Source of the DNA: Chloroflexaceae bacterium UBA1466
GTDB lineage: Bacteria; Chloroflexota; Chloroflexia; Chloroflexales; Chloroflexaceae
Direction: 5' to 3'
DNA: 12,849 nt
Assembly: GCA_002325605.1 (NCBI GenBank)
Contig: DCSM01000060.1
Location: 1 to 12,849 of the forward strand
Part shown: in pieces, positions 7,266-12,849 of the stretch
Layout: each line of letters opens with the position of its first letter
Numbering within the stretch: position 1 is the first letter of the stretch
Position numbers and translations under genes: made by a program
Notes under the pieces: generated by a model
Database searches by the model: none
Seen by the model: only the letters and a program-made list of their open reading frames with translations
Told to the model about the DNA's origin: nothing

Positions 7266-9254
7266 CTAATGCAACGGAAATTCAAGCTGGAAGATTGTGC
7301 CAGAGTTCGTCCAAGAAAGAGGCTCTAGGGGGCCAGTTTGCCAGCTTATCAAGTTGCCCTGGTCGTTGTAGGAAGCACTCGCCACCCCAACTTTTCCCCC
7401 AGCCCGTTGCACAATGGTCTGAATGGCATGAAGCCCAACGCCCGAATTTTTGCCCGTGCCGCGAGTGCTAAAATGCAACTCAAAGATTTTTTCCTGGTTT
7501 TTAGGTGGAATCCCCGTTCCCGTGTCGGCGAAGCGAATAGCCACCGCACCAGCTTTAAGGAGCGTGGTAACTTTGAGCGTGCCCCCACTAGCCGTCGCTT
7601 CCGAAGCGTTCTTGAGGATATTCATCAAAACCTGCTTGGTCTCCACGACAGAAAGCAATACATAAGGCAAGTTTGGGGTCAGATCAAGCGAAACTGTAAG
7701 TCGTGACAATTTATGTTGCAGCATATCAACGACTTGTTGGACTTCGTCATTCAGATTAACCTCTTCCGCAGGGAGACTTAGTCCTTGTAAAGCTAACATC
7801 AAGTTGCGGACAATTAGATAGCCGTAGAAGGCCAACCGTACAATTCGTTGGGCCGCAATTGGGTCAGCTACTTCAAAGGTGGTAAGCTGCTCGGCCCGAC
7901 ACATTAGGGTTTGCAGATTACTCCCTAGCTCTTGTACGTAGGGTAACAACAATTTCTGCGCTTGTTCGGCCACAAATTCGTCGGCAGAGTCGAGGGGCTT
8001 ATCTAATTGAGCATCTAAAATCGTAACTTCTTGCTCCAGCCGCAAAACCTCGTCTTCCAGTTCGGTTAAGGTAAAGACGGGAATGGGAAGGCTCGGCTGG
8101 TTGCCCGGCACGTCCCAAAGCACTTGAAAAGAACTTTTGCGGCGACGACATTGCACCGTAATGCCTTGTTGCTGGAGCATGTGGGGCAGAAGCATTAAAC
8201 TTTGATGCTTTAAGGCCGCTTGCGAAGGGTAGGTTGAATCTGTCGGCTGAATCGCTTCTAAGCGCTGCGTAACGCGCCCATCGTCCACGAACGTTAGAAT
8301 ATAGCGGTTGCCGTCGGGCGCGACGTGGGCCGTAAAGTGAAGGGTCTGGGCCCCATCATCGCGGGCGGCGAGGATAATCCGCAAACAAGCCACCAACAAA
8401 GGGCGCGGATCAAGGGTCACGAGTAAGGCTTCAGAACAATTTTGAACTTCTATCCTGAGGGGGATTTCCAACTGGTCGCGCAAGAGAAAAAGCTGTTCAA
8501 TGACCCACTCGCTGATATTGATGGTTTGAGCTTGGGGAATTTGCCCCGACCCAAGCTGGACGATGCTATTTTGCCAAGCCGTACAGACCACGATGCGTTG
8601 CTTCAGCCAAGTTCGGAGCTGGTCTAAGGCTGGCGGAACGGTCTTTGGCGGCAGAACGAGCTGCTCAAGAGCGCGTTTCAGAGCGCCGAAGCCACTATTT
8701 AGATCATGCTGAACGACAGCGGTTAGCTGGTCGATCTCCGTTTGAAAGCGCCGTTCGCGGGAGCCATACCGACTTTTTAAGGCCCGTTGCGCCACATTAT
8801 AGCGACTCAGCGCGTGGTCATAGCGGCGCTGGAGGGCTGACCGCTTAGGTTCAAGCATTAAAACCAAGGGCGGCGTGAGTCTGCGGTGACTGGAACTTTG
8901 ACTCTGTTGCACCAGATTGCGAGCTACAGCTTCGATCAATTCAGCCGCGGTGGAGTAAGGCCCATGTGCCCAGCCAAAATGCAAAGTCAAAGTGGGGTTT
9001 TTTTGGGCCAGGGGATGTTGGGCAAAATGGGCCAGCATCTGCTTGAGACTAGCTTCAACTTGGGCGGTTGGGATAACCGCCAAGAGGTCGGCGATGCCAA
9101 TGCGGGTGAGATTTTGGGCCGCAGGGAGAAGGAGGGCATCTTGCTCAAAGAACTTTTGGGCTTCTGCGGGGCTACTCTCAAAACTCACCGCCACGAGCGC
9201 TAAATCGGCATGAGGGGCAATCGCTTGGATCGCTTCGTAGGAAATATTTTGCAT
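7266..9254 (-). CDS. Atypical soluble histidine kinase: degenerate GGDEF-like N-terminus plus two tandem kinase cores
   Basis: The 662-residue protein has no membrane segment and is probably cytoplasmic. Residues about 10-120 look like a shortened GGDEF fold: RIGIADLLAVIP (51-62) matches RxGGDEFaxxxP with the catalytic GGDEF signature lost, and FGWAHG follows at the expected strand. After a charged helix comes a first kinase core. It has a possible phospho-acceptor His183 in QHDLNSGFG, but its ATPase region (about 275-385) lacks the N-box Asn and keeps only DDGRV of the G1 box. A second core follows a coiled-coil-like helix from about 395. At the H-box position it reads QKLLLP (Gln433 for His), but the ATPase is intact: NILKNASEA (545-553), DTGTGIP (577-583), FELHFSTR (591-598) and GTGKNSGVGL (599-608). 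Phosphotransfer may need cooperation of the two cores. It lies 206 bases after a receiver gene on the same strand. ATG 9254 has only a weak, distant AGGGTTAGGG upstream. Confidence 0.75.
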   Translation of the reverse strand: MQNISYEAIQAIAPHADLALVAVSFESSPAEAQKFFEQDALLLPAAQNLTRIGIADLLAVIPTAQVEASLKQMLAHFAQHPLAQKNPTLTLHFGWAHGPYSTAAELIEAVARNLVQQSQSSSHRRLTPPLVLMLEPKRSALQRRYDHALSRYNVAQRALKSRYGSRERRFQTEIDQLTAVVQHDLNSGFGALKRALEQLVLPPKTVPPALDQLRTWLKQRIVVCTAWQNSIVQLGSGQIPQAQTINISEWVIEQLFLLRDQLEIPLRIEVQNCSEALLVTLDPRPLLVACLRIILAARDDGAQTLHFTAHVAPDGNRYILTFVDDGRVTQRLEAIQPTDSTYPSQAALKHQSLMLLPHMLQQQGITVQCRRRKSSFQVLWDVPGNQPSLPIPVFTLTELEDEVLRLEQEVTILDAQLDKPLDSADEFVAEQAQKLLLPYVQELGSNLQTLMCRAEQLTTFEVADPIAAQRIVRLAFYGYLIVRNLMLALQGLSLPAEEVNLNDEVQQVVDMLQHKLSRLTVSLDLTPNLPYVLLSVVETKQVLMNILKNASEATASGGTLKVTTLLKAGAVAIRFADTGTGIPPKNQEKIFELHFSTRGTGKNSGVGLHAIQTIVQRAGGKVGVASASYNDQGNLISWQTGPLEPLSWTNSGTIFQLEFPLH

Positions 9255-9460
9255 AATTTCAGTGCAACCCTAACCCTGAAATAAGGGAAAACCAAGTTTT
9301 TGGCGCAGGGTTCGGCCGAAGCTCGCCCCCCACGCCCCCACGACGACCCTCCGCTTTTCGGCGAGCGGAGAAGCCTTGCTGCTTCAGCAAGTTCAGCAAC
9401 CGCCTGTTGCCGAGGGCTAAGACTTCCGAAGAAAGAGTCTGCTCCTTACCCTCGTTTGGC
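9255..9460 (-). other. Intergenic gap with several small hairpins between receiver and kinase genes
   Basis: This 206-base gap separates two genes read on the minus strand. I see no convincing gene in it. It holds CTCCGCT/AGCGGAG arms (9349-9355 and 9364-9370, loop 8), CTTGCTG/CAGCAAG arms (9375-9381 and 9385-9391, loop 3), and a 10-base palindrome TTCGGCCGAA (9311-9320). None is followed by a T-run on the minus strand, so they are not classic terminators. They could be degraded repeats or message-processing sites. The gap weakens, but does not exclude, cotranscription of the two genes. Confidence 0.4.
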
Positions 9461-9835
9461 CTACCAAGCTCCTTTGGTATGGAAATATTGGCGCACGCGG
9501 CCTTCCAACTCTTCAAAATCAAAAGGTTTCGTGATATACTCGTTTACACCGGTTTTGATCGCTTCCCGCTCAGTGTCCGGCGTACCATACGCCGTTACCA
9601 TAATGACATAGGTCTCCGAATTACGGGCCCTAAGGCTGCGTGTCAATTCAATCCCACCCATCCGGGGCATATTCATGTCGGTGATAATCAAATCACAAGT
9701 TTGGGCGGCCAGCTTATCCAGGGCCATTTGACCATCATCCGCTTCAATGACATTGTAGCCACTCTCGGTGAGCAAAAAACTATAGAGCCGGCGTATCGCT
9801 GCATCGTCTTCAACAATCATCACCGTAAGTAACAT
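9461..9835 (-). CDS. Single-domain response regulator (CheY/Spo0F-like receiver)
   Basis: The 124-residue product is one complete receiver domain with no output domain. The acidic pair Asp10/Asp11 binds Mg2+, Asp53 in IITDMNMPRMGG is the phospho-acceptor, Thr81 is the switch Thr, and Lys103 in the ITKPF motif completes the site. All key residues are present, so it should accept phosphate from a histidine kinase and act by protein-protein contact or as a relay. Its likely partners are the tandem-core kinase downstream on the same strand and the divergent membrane kinase; this is from adjacency. Fusion-free receivers act in relays (Spo0F), motility (CheY) and kinase control (DivK), and nothing here chooses among them. 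The ATG at 9835 has only a weak purine stretch upstream; Met6 is a less likely start because it leaves a short first strand. Confidence 0.92.
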   Translation of the reverse strand: MLLTVMIVEDDAAIRRLYSFLLTESGYNVIEADDGQMALDKLAAQTCDLIITDMNMPRMGGIELTRSLRARNSETYVIMVTAYGTPDTEREAIKTGVNEYITKPFDFEELEGRVRQYFHTKGAW

Positions 9836-9968
9836 TGATTCTGCTACTTTCTAGGTTTTCAAAAGAAGGCTTTCTTCCAACCAATTTCTGCGCCTATCTC
9901 GCCCGTCGCCAAACCCAGCGGCCGACCCATGCGGACTGGCGTTGGGGGCTGATTACGCATCTTCGCTC

Positions 9969-9998
9969 ATAGTACCACAAATCATATAGCTGACGCAA
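9969..9998 (-). promoter_or_regulatory. Candidate sigma70-like promoter for the receiver gene
   Basis: On the minus strand TTGCGT (9998-9993) and TACTAT (9974-9969) are separated by 18 bases. Transcription would start near 9962 and give a leader of about 125 bases before the receiver ATG. The hexamers are only moderate matches, so this is tentative. Confidence 0.3.
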
Positions 9999-10082
9999 GA
10001 GAGCGAGGTTTGATTTGGGGGTTTTGGGCCGGCCCAGGGCTTTGGGGGCCCGTGGGGGCAAGTGCAAATCCCCCAGACTGGT

Positions 10083-10128
10083 TTCGGCAAGCTCAACCAA
10101 CGCAAACGGCCCCTGAAGCTCTGCCGAA
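10083..10128. repeat. Degenerate intergenic palindromic repeat (TTCGGCA-AGCT-type)
   Basis: TTCGGCA (10083-10089) and TGCCGAA (10122-10128) are perfect arms. The next bases inward, AGCTCA and TGAAGCTC, also pair with small bulges, giving a stem of about 11 base pairs with a loop of roughly 20 bases. The sequence resembles the very common TTCGGCAAGCTCAGG / CCTGAGCTTGCCGAA intergenic palindromes seen in many bacterial genomes, here somewhat decayed. The match to that class is from memory. Confidence 0.5.
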
Positions 10129-10139
10129 GGGCTAACCCC

Positions 10140-10169
10140 TTGATTTAAGGTAGCCAATGATGCTATACT
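10140..10169 (+). promoter_or_regulatory. Sigma70-like promoter with extended -10 for the membrane sensor kinase
   Basis: TTGATT (10140-10145) and TATACT (10164-10169) have an 18-base spacer. The -10 hexamer is preceded by TGC (10161-10163), the extended -10 motif. Transcription would begin near 10176, leaving a leader of about 100 bases before the kinase ATG at 10276. It is the best promoter in the window. Confidence 0.6.
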
Positions 10170-10195
10170 AGATGGCCCAGGGAACCAAGATTGAT

Positions 10196-10227
10196 CTCCT
10201 TGCGGGGCTTGGCAGCCCTGCAAGGAG
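10196..10227 (+). promoter_or_regulatory. Strong 5' leader stem-loop carrying a Shine-Dalgarno mimic
   Basis: CTCCTTGC (10196-10203) pairs with GCAAGGAG (10220-10227). A G-U pair and GGGCT/AGCCC continue it to a 14-base-pair stem with the loop TGGC (10210-10213). It lies wholly in the predicted leader of the sensor kinase. The 3' arm with the next base reads AAGGAGG (10222-10228), a perfect Shine-Dalgarno sequence with no usable start codon after it. There is no U-run, so it is not a terminator in this direction. It may control translation or stability of the kinase message. Confidence 0.6.
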
Positions 10228-10265
10228 GCAAAAGCTTAGATAAAAATTTCCCCAAGGCAAAATGC

Positions 10266-10271
10266 AGGAGG
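10266..10271 (+). promoter_or_regulatory. Ribosome-binding site of the sensor kinase
   Basis: AGGAGG at 10266-10271 lies 4 bases before the ATG at 10276, which fixes the start. The bases GCAGGAG (10264-10270) resemble the SD mimic in the upstream hairpin and could pair with the same 5' arm (CTCCTTGC), with a one-base bulge. Confidence 0.8.
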
Positions 10272-10275
10272 AAAA

Positions 10276-12627
10276 ATGGCTAATTTGGAAGGTTTGTTCA
10301 AGCAACGCTTACAATATAAAATCATTACCCCTTTTTTATTTCTGACCCTGCTGGCCGTCGCCGTGAATTTCTTGGTTATTTTTATCAATTTTACCAGTTC
10401 GCATCAACTTCAATTTGATAATGATTTAGCCCAAGCGATGCGGACTACAAATGATCAGTTAATCAATCAAGAGCGGGTCAATTTATCGCTGTTGAGTGAA
10501 ATTGTCTTTGCCGGTGAAAACAAGGAAGCCAAAGCTCCGCCCGTCGCTGAGGCGCTGGCGGCGGGCGATCAGGAAGGCTTGACCAAAGCGCTGAAGCCTT
10601 ATTTCACCCATGGCAGCAAAAAGTCCTCCGCTGAATTAGACCGCTTGATCGCTTTTGACCGCCAGGGCTACACCGTCTTCGATTTTGAAAATAATAACTT
10701 CAACCCTGGGGGCCAGCCGAATCAGACCAGTCTTTCAAGTTCAGGTTATATTACCCATTCCGTCCTCGACCTTTCCCAACAATGGTTTGTGAAAGAACTC
10801 TTTAATAAAGCTGACAGCAAACCTGCGGGCACAAAAGAAACCTTTGAAGATAAAATCTCGGCTTTAGTGCAACAGCCTGGCCCAAAAGGGACTGATACGT
10901 ATTATTTCTATACCCTTGCGCCCGTGCGAAAAAATGAGACGGTGGTCGGGGGCATCGTGGTCGCCTTACGGTTAGAACACCTTTTGAAGCGCATTCAGCT
11001 GCGGCCTGATGTCGTTGTGACGGTCTATGACCCGTTTGAAGGGAAGGCGCTTGAAAGCACGCTTATCCCACCCAATGGCCTTTCCGCCTTAGACATTGGC
11101 CCCTCGCGGCTGGAGCAACTCCAACGGATTAGCCCCGAAGACCCGAAGACCAAAAAACAAGCCCTCTTTGACACGCGGCGCAAAGGGGAGTTAGCCATCG
11201 AAGACCGCAGCTATCAATTTGCCTATACGCCTTTTGTGGTCAACAATAGCAAACGCTTGGGGATTATTTCCGTTGGTTTAGTTCATAATACTGTCGAGGG
11301 TTCTTGGACTAAAGTGCGAAGTCCCGTGATTTTTTTAGTGGTGGTGATGGTGCTGGCCATTGTCGGTTTGGGTTTCTTGGTCTCGCATAAAATCACGGCT
11401 CCCCTCAGCGACCTGGTTAGTACCACCAAAGCCGTCATGGATGGCAACTTCTGGCAGCGCAGCCAAGTTCAATCGGAAGATGAAATTGGGTTACTGGCCC
11501 GTTCCTTTAACCGTATGACCGAATATCTGGTGGAACTCTTCCGCCGCATTTCGAAGGAATCAAGTGAGCGCCTAGCGATTTTTGAGAGTATGGCGGATGG
11601 AATCGTGATCTGCGATGAATTCGGCAATCTGCGAAATCTCAATCCGGCGGGGCGCAAAATCTTTGGCTGGGCTGCAACCACACCCCTCCCCCCGACCTTT
11701 AGCGATTTGCCCCTTGTCCCTTTAGAAGGCCAAGCCTTTGGGTTTGCGGATCAAGCTTCCCCCAACCTCTATTCTGTGGGCGAATATATCGTGCGGATTT
11801 CCCAATCCCCGATTATTTCCCGCGACCATGGGCACGAAGTGCATATTGGGGAAGTCTATATTTTGCAAGATCTGACGACGGAAGTGCAAGTTGATCGGGC
11901 TAAAACCAGTTTTATTGCCACGATTTCGCATGAATTGCGGACCCCCCTCACCACGTTGCGCGGCAATGCCGATATGCTTTTGCATGGCCTGGCGGGGCCG
12001 CTCAAAGATGAGCAACGAACCATGGTTGAAACGATTGGCCAGCAAACCACCAATATGACCAATTTGATCACCAATATGATTGTCCTTGCGGGGCTGGATG
12101 CGGGTTCGCTCACGATTGTGACTGCCCCTCTGCCGCTCAAACGCTCGCTGGAAGAAACGGCGTGGCCCCTTCGCAAAGCCATTAGTGCCAAGGGCCTGGC
12201 GCTCAACTTTGAGCTTCCCGACGAAATGCCGCTGGTTTTGGCGGATCGGATTCAGTTGCGAACGATTATGCAGCAACTCCTCACCAATGCGCGGGTTTAT
12301 ACCGACCAAGGCAGCATTACCATTCGGGCAAAACCTGCACAAGGGTTTGTGCAGATTGATGTAATTGATACGGGATGTGGGATCGAGCCCGAACTCATCC
12401 CCAAAGTTTTTGAGCGGTTTGTGCGGGGCGAAGGTTCTAATGACCGCCCAGATCGCGGCATCGGGCTTGGGCTGACGATTGTCAAACAATTGGTAGAGCG
12501 CCAAGGGGGCCAGGTTTGGGTAACGAGTAGCCCTGGGCAAGGTAGTACCTTTAGTTTTACATTAAGGTGTGAAGAAAATGAAAAGCAAGACCCCGACCAA
12601 AGCAAACAAATTGCCTCCGCTGCCTAA
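10276..12627 (+). CDS. Membrane sensor histidine kinase (Cache-HAMP-PAS-HisKA-HATPase)
   Basis: The 783-residue product is a classical inner-membrane sensor kinase. A membrane segment at about 16-38 and another at about 349-369 bracket an extracytoplasmic domain of some 310 residues. That domain has Cache-like features (the QQWFVKELF block, then TYYFYTLAPVRKNETVVGG), so it probably senses a small molecule. HAMP follows at about 371-425 and PAS at about 431-537 (FESMADGIVICDEFGNL). The dimerisation/phosphotransfer domain has His552 in SHELRTPL. The ATPase has Asn671 in the N-box, DTGCGI (698-703), F-box FERF (712-715) and GIGLGL (728-733). All catalytic parts are present. It has its own promoter and structured leader. 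No receiver is fused; the divergent single-domain receiver is a possible partner. The end overlaps the next gene by 50 bases, suggesting coupled translation. The ligand is unknown. Confidence 0.95.
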   Translation: MANLEGLFKQRLQYKIITPFLFLTLLAVAVNFLVIFINFTSSHQLQFDNDLAQAMRTTNDQLINQERVNLSLLSEIVFAGENKEAKAPPVAEALAAGDQEGLTKALKPYFTHGSKKSSAELDRLIAFDRQGYTVFDFENNNFNPGGQPNQTSLSSSGYITHSVLDLSQQWFVKELFNKADSKPAGTKETFEDKISALVQQPGPKGTDTYYFYTLAPVRKNETVVGGIVVALRLEHLLKRIQLRPDVVVTVYDPFEGKALESTLIPPNGLSALDIGPSRLEQLQRISPEDPKTKKQALFDTRRKGELAIEDRSYQFAYTPFVVNNSKRLGIISVGLVHNTVEGSWTKVRSPVIFLVVVMVLAIVGLGFLVSHKITAPLSDLVSTTKAVMDGNFWQRSQVQSEDEIGLLARSFNRMTEYLVELFRRISKESSERLAIFESMADGIVICDEFGNLRNLNPAGRKIFGWAATTPLPPTFSDLPLVPLEGQAFGFADQASPNLYSVGEYIVRISQSPIISRDHGHEVHIGEVYILQDLTTEVQVDRAKTSFIATISHELRTPLTTLRGNADMLLHGLAGPLKDEQRTMVETIGQQTTNMTNLITNMIVLAGLDAGSLTIVTAPLPLKRSLEETAWPLRKAISAKGLALNFELPDEMPLVLADRIQLRTIMQQLLTNARVYTDQGSITIRAKPAQGFVQIDVIDTGCGIEPELIPKVFERFVRGEGSNDRPDRGIGLGLTIVKQLVERQGGQVWVTSSPGQGSTFSFTLRCEENEKQDPDQSKQIASAA

Positions 12628-12849
12628 CCTACCGCCCTTGGTTTGGTTGACCATCGGGTCGATTATCTGTTACATTTGGGGCATTCAGTTGCTTGCGGAA
12701 TTCACGCTGAATTTGCTTTCCCCCCGGGCCGCTGCCTACCCTGATAGTCTGCGCGGCATCGGCGTGGTTGACTATAGCCGCTGGGAAAGTGGCCCGATGT
12801 TGCCTGCGCTGGCCCCTAAAGCTGCCGAAGCGCTAGAATATAATCCCCC
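12578..12849 (+). CDS. Partial gene: unknown protein with one N-terminal membrane segment (runs off window)
   Basis: From ATG 12578 the frame stays open to the end of the window (90 complete codons), so the gene is cut. AAGGTG at 12564-12569 lies eight bases before the ATG and supports this start, even though it lies 50 bases inside the kinase gene. The visible part has a Lys- and Pro-rich N-terminus, one hydrophobic segment at about residues 20-42 (LVWLTIGSIICYIWGIQLL), and then a soluble stretch with GIGVVDYSRWESG. This looks like a signal anchor with an outward C-terminal domain. I do not recognise the family. The overlap suggests cotranscription and perhaps a shared role with the kinase, for example as a partner in sensing; that is inference. 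Confidence 0.65.
   Translation, partial: MKSKTPTKANKLPPLPNLPPLVWLTIGSIICYIWGIQLLAEFTLNLLSPRAAAYPDSLRGIGVVDYSRWESGPMLPALAPKAAEALEYNP

Larger units (their letters stand above)
9836..10139. other. Intergenic stretch between divergent genes; no supported gene
   Basis: About 300 bases lie between the receiver gene and the promoter of the divergent kinase. A minus-strand frame is open from a TTG at 10223 to 9894 (109 residues), with a Trp/Arg-rich end. It starts inside a hairpin, spans a palindromic repeat, lacks an RBS and resembles nothing I know, so I do not call it a gene. A perfect 12-base palindrome, TGGGCCGGCCCA, is at 10025-10036 and could be an operator or chance. A degenerate palindromic repeat and a weak minus-strand promoter are listed separately. 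Confidence 0.4.

Noticed and set aside
9266..9277. Telomere-like CCCTAACCCT on the plus strand before the tandem kinase
   Set aside because: It is a single short occurrence with no tandem array; probably chance.
9259..9522. 87-residue minus-strand open frame across the receiver end and the intergenic gap
   Set aside because: It overlaps the well-supported receiver gene in another frame, is rich in Arg/Gly/Pro as expected from hairpin DNA, and has no RBS.
9894..10223. 109-residue minus-strand open frame between the divergent signalling genes
   Set aside because: It begins with TTG inside the leader hairpin, has no RBS, crosses a palindromic repeat and the kinase promoter, and resembles no known family.
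11722..12540. Long (272-residue) minus-strand open frame inside the sensor kinase gene
   Set aside because: It is the antisense of intact PAS, HisKA and HATPase motifs; its composition is that of a shadow frame and it has no RBS.
1..12849. CRISPR array, tRNA, rRNA, transposase or prophage genes
   Set aside because: No regular direct repeats with spacers, no cloverleaf or rRNA sequence, and no transposase, integrase or phage motifs were seen on either strand.

Overview
The window reads as a chromosomal segment of a bacterium of about 50% GC, most likely a member of the Chloroflexota. The best lineage marker is the large membrane protein at 3370-5898. It carries the Asn-Tyr-Tyr-Tyr-Leu-Gly-His signature and other hallmarks of the Chlor_Arch_YYY (DUF2298) family, which is known mainly from Chloroflexota and archaea. 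FabI, Shine-Dalgarno sites and sigma70-like promoters make it bacterial. The phylum is an inference from one family plus general style. TTG and GTG starts are common.

Left half (1-7201), all on the plus strand, mostly metabolic and membrane genes. The order is histidinol-phosphate aminotransferase (hisC), a homologue of linalool dehydratase/isomerase (Ldi) with changed catalytic positions, enoyl-ACP reductase (fabI), the YYY-family polytopic protein (probable GT-C-like glycosyltransferase fold), and an NCS1 transporter of the CytX type. hisC and the Ldi-like gene are 9 bases apart and probably cotranscribed. A nested palindromic element (2411-2503) sits on the end of the Ldi-like gene, supplies its stop codon, and separates it from fabI. 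fabI and the YYY gene are close and in the same frame. The YYY start is unclear, with a well-placed Shine-Dalgarno site before an ATT codon as an alternative to TTG.

Right half (7202-12849), a signal-transduction locus. On the minus strand a single-domain CheY-like receiver (9835-9461) precedes an unusual 662-residue histidine kinase (9254-7266). That kinase has a degenerate GGDEF-like N-terminus and two kinase cores in tandem. The first core has a candidate phospho-accepting His but a ruined ATPase. The second has an intact ATPase but no His. Divergently, on the plus strand, lies a classical membrane sensor kinase (Cache-HAMP-PAS-HisKA-HATPase, 10276-12627). It is followed with a 50-base overlap by a gene for a small-N-terminus, single-pass membrane protein that runs off the window. 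The sensor kinase has a good extended -10 promoter and a leader of about 100 bases. The leader holds a strong stem-loop whose 3' arm is a perfect Shine-Dalgarno mimic.

The receiver has no output domain, so the three signalling proteins could form a phosphorelay or a cross-regulated set. That is inference from adjacency only. The observations most worth a second look are the split-function tandem kinase, the altered Ldi homologue, the palindrome that captures a stop codon, and the possible two-state leader.
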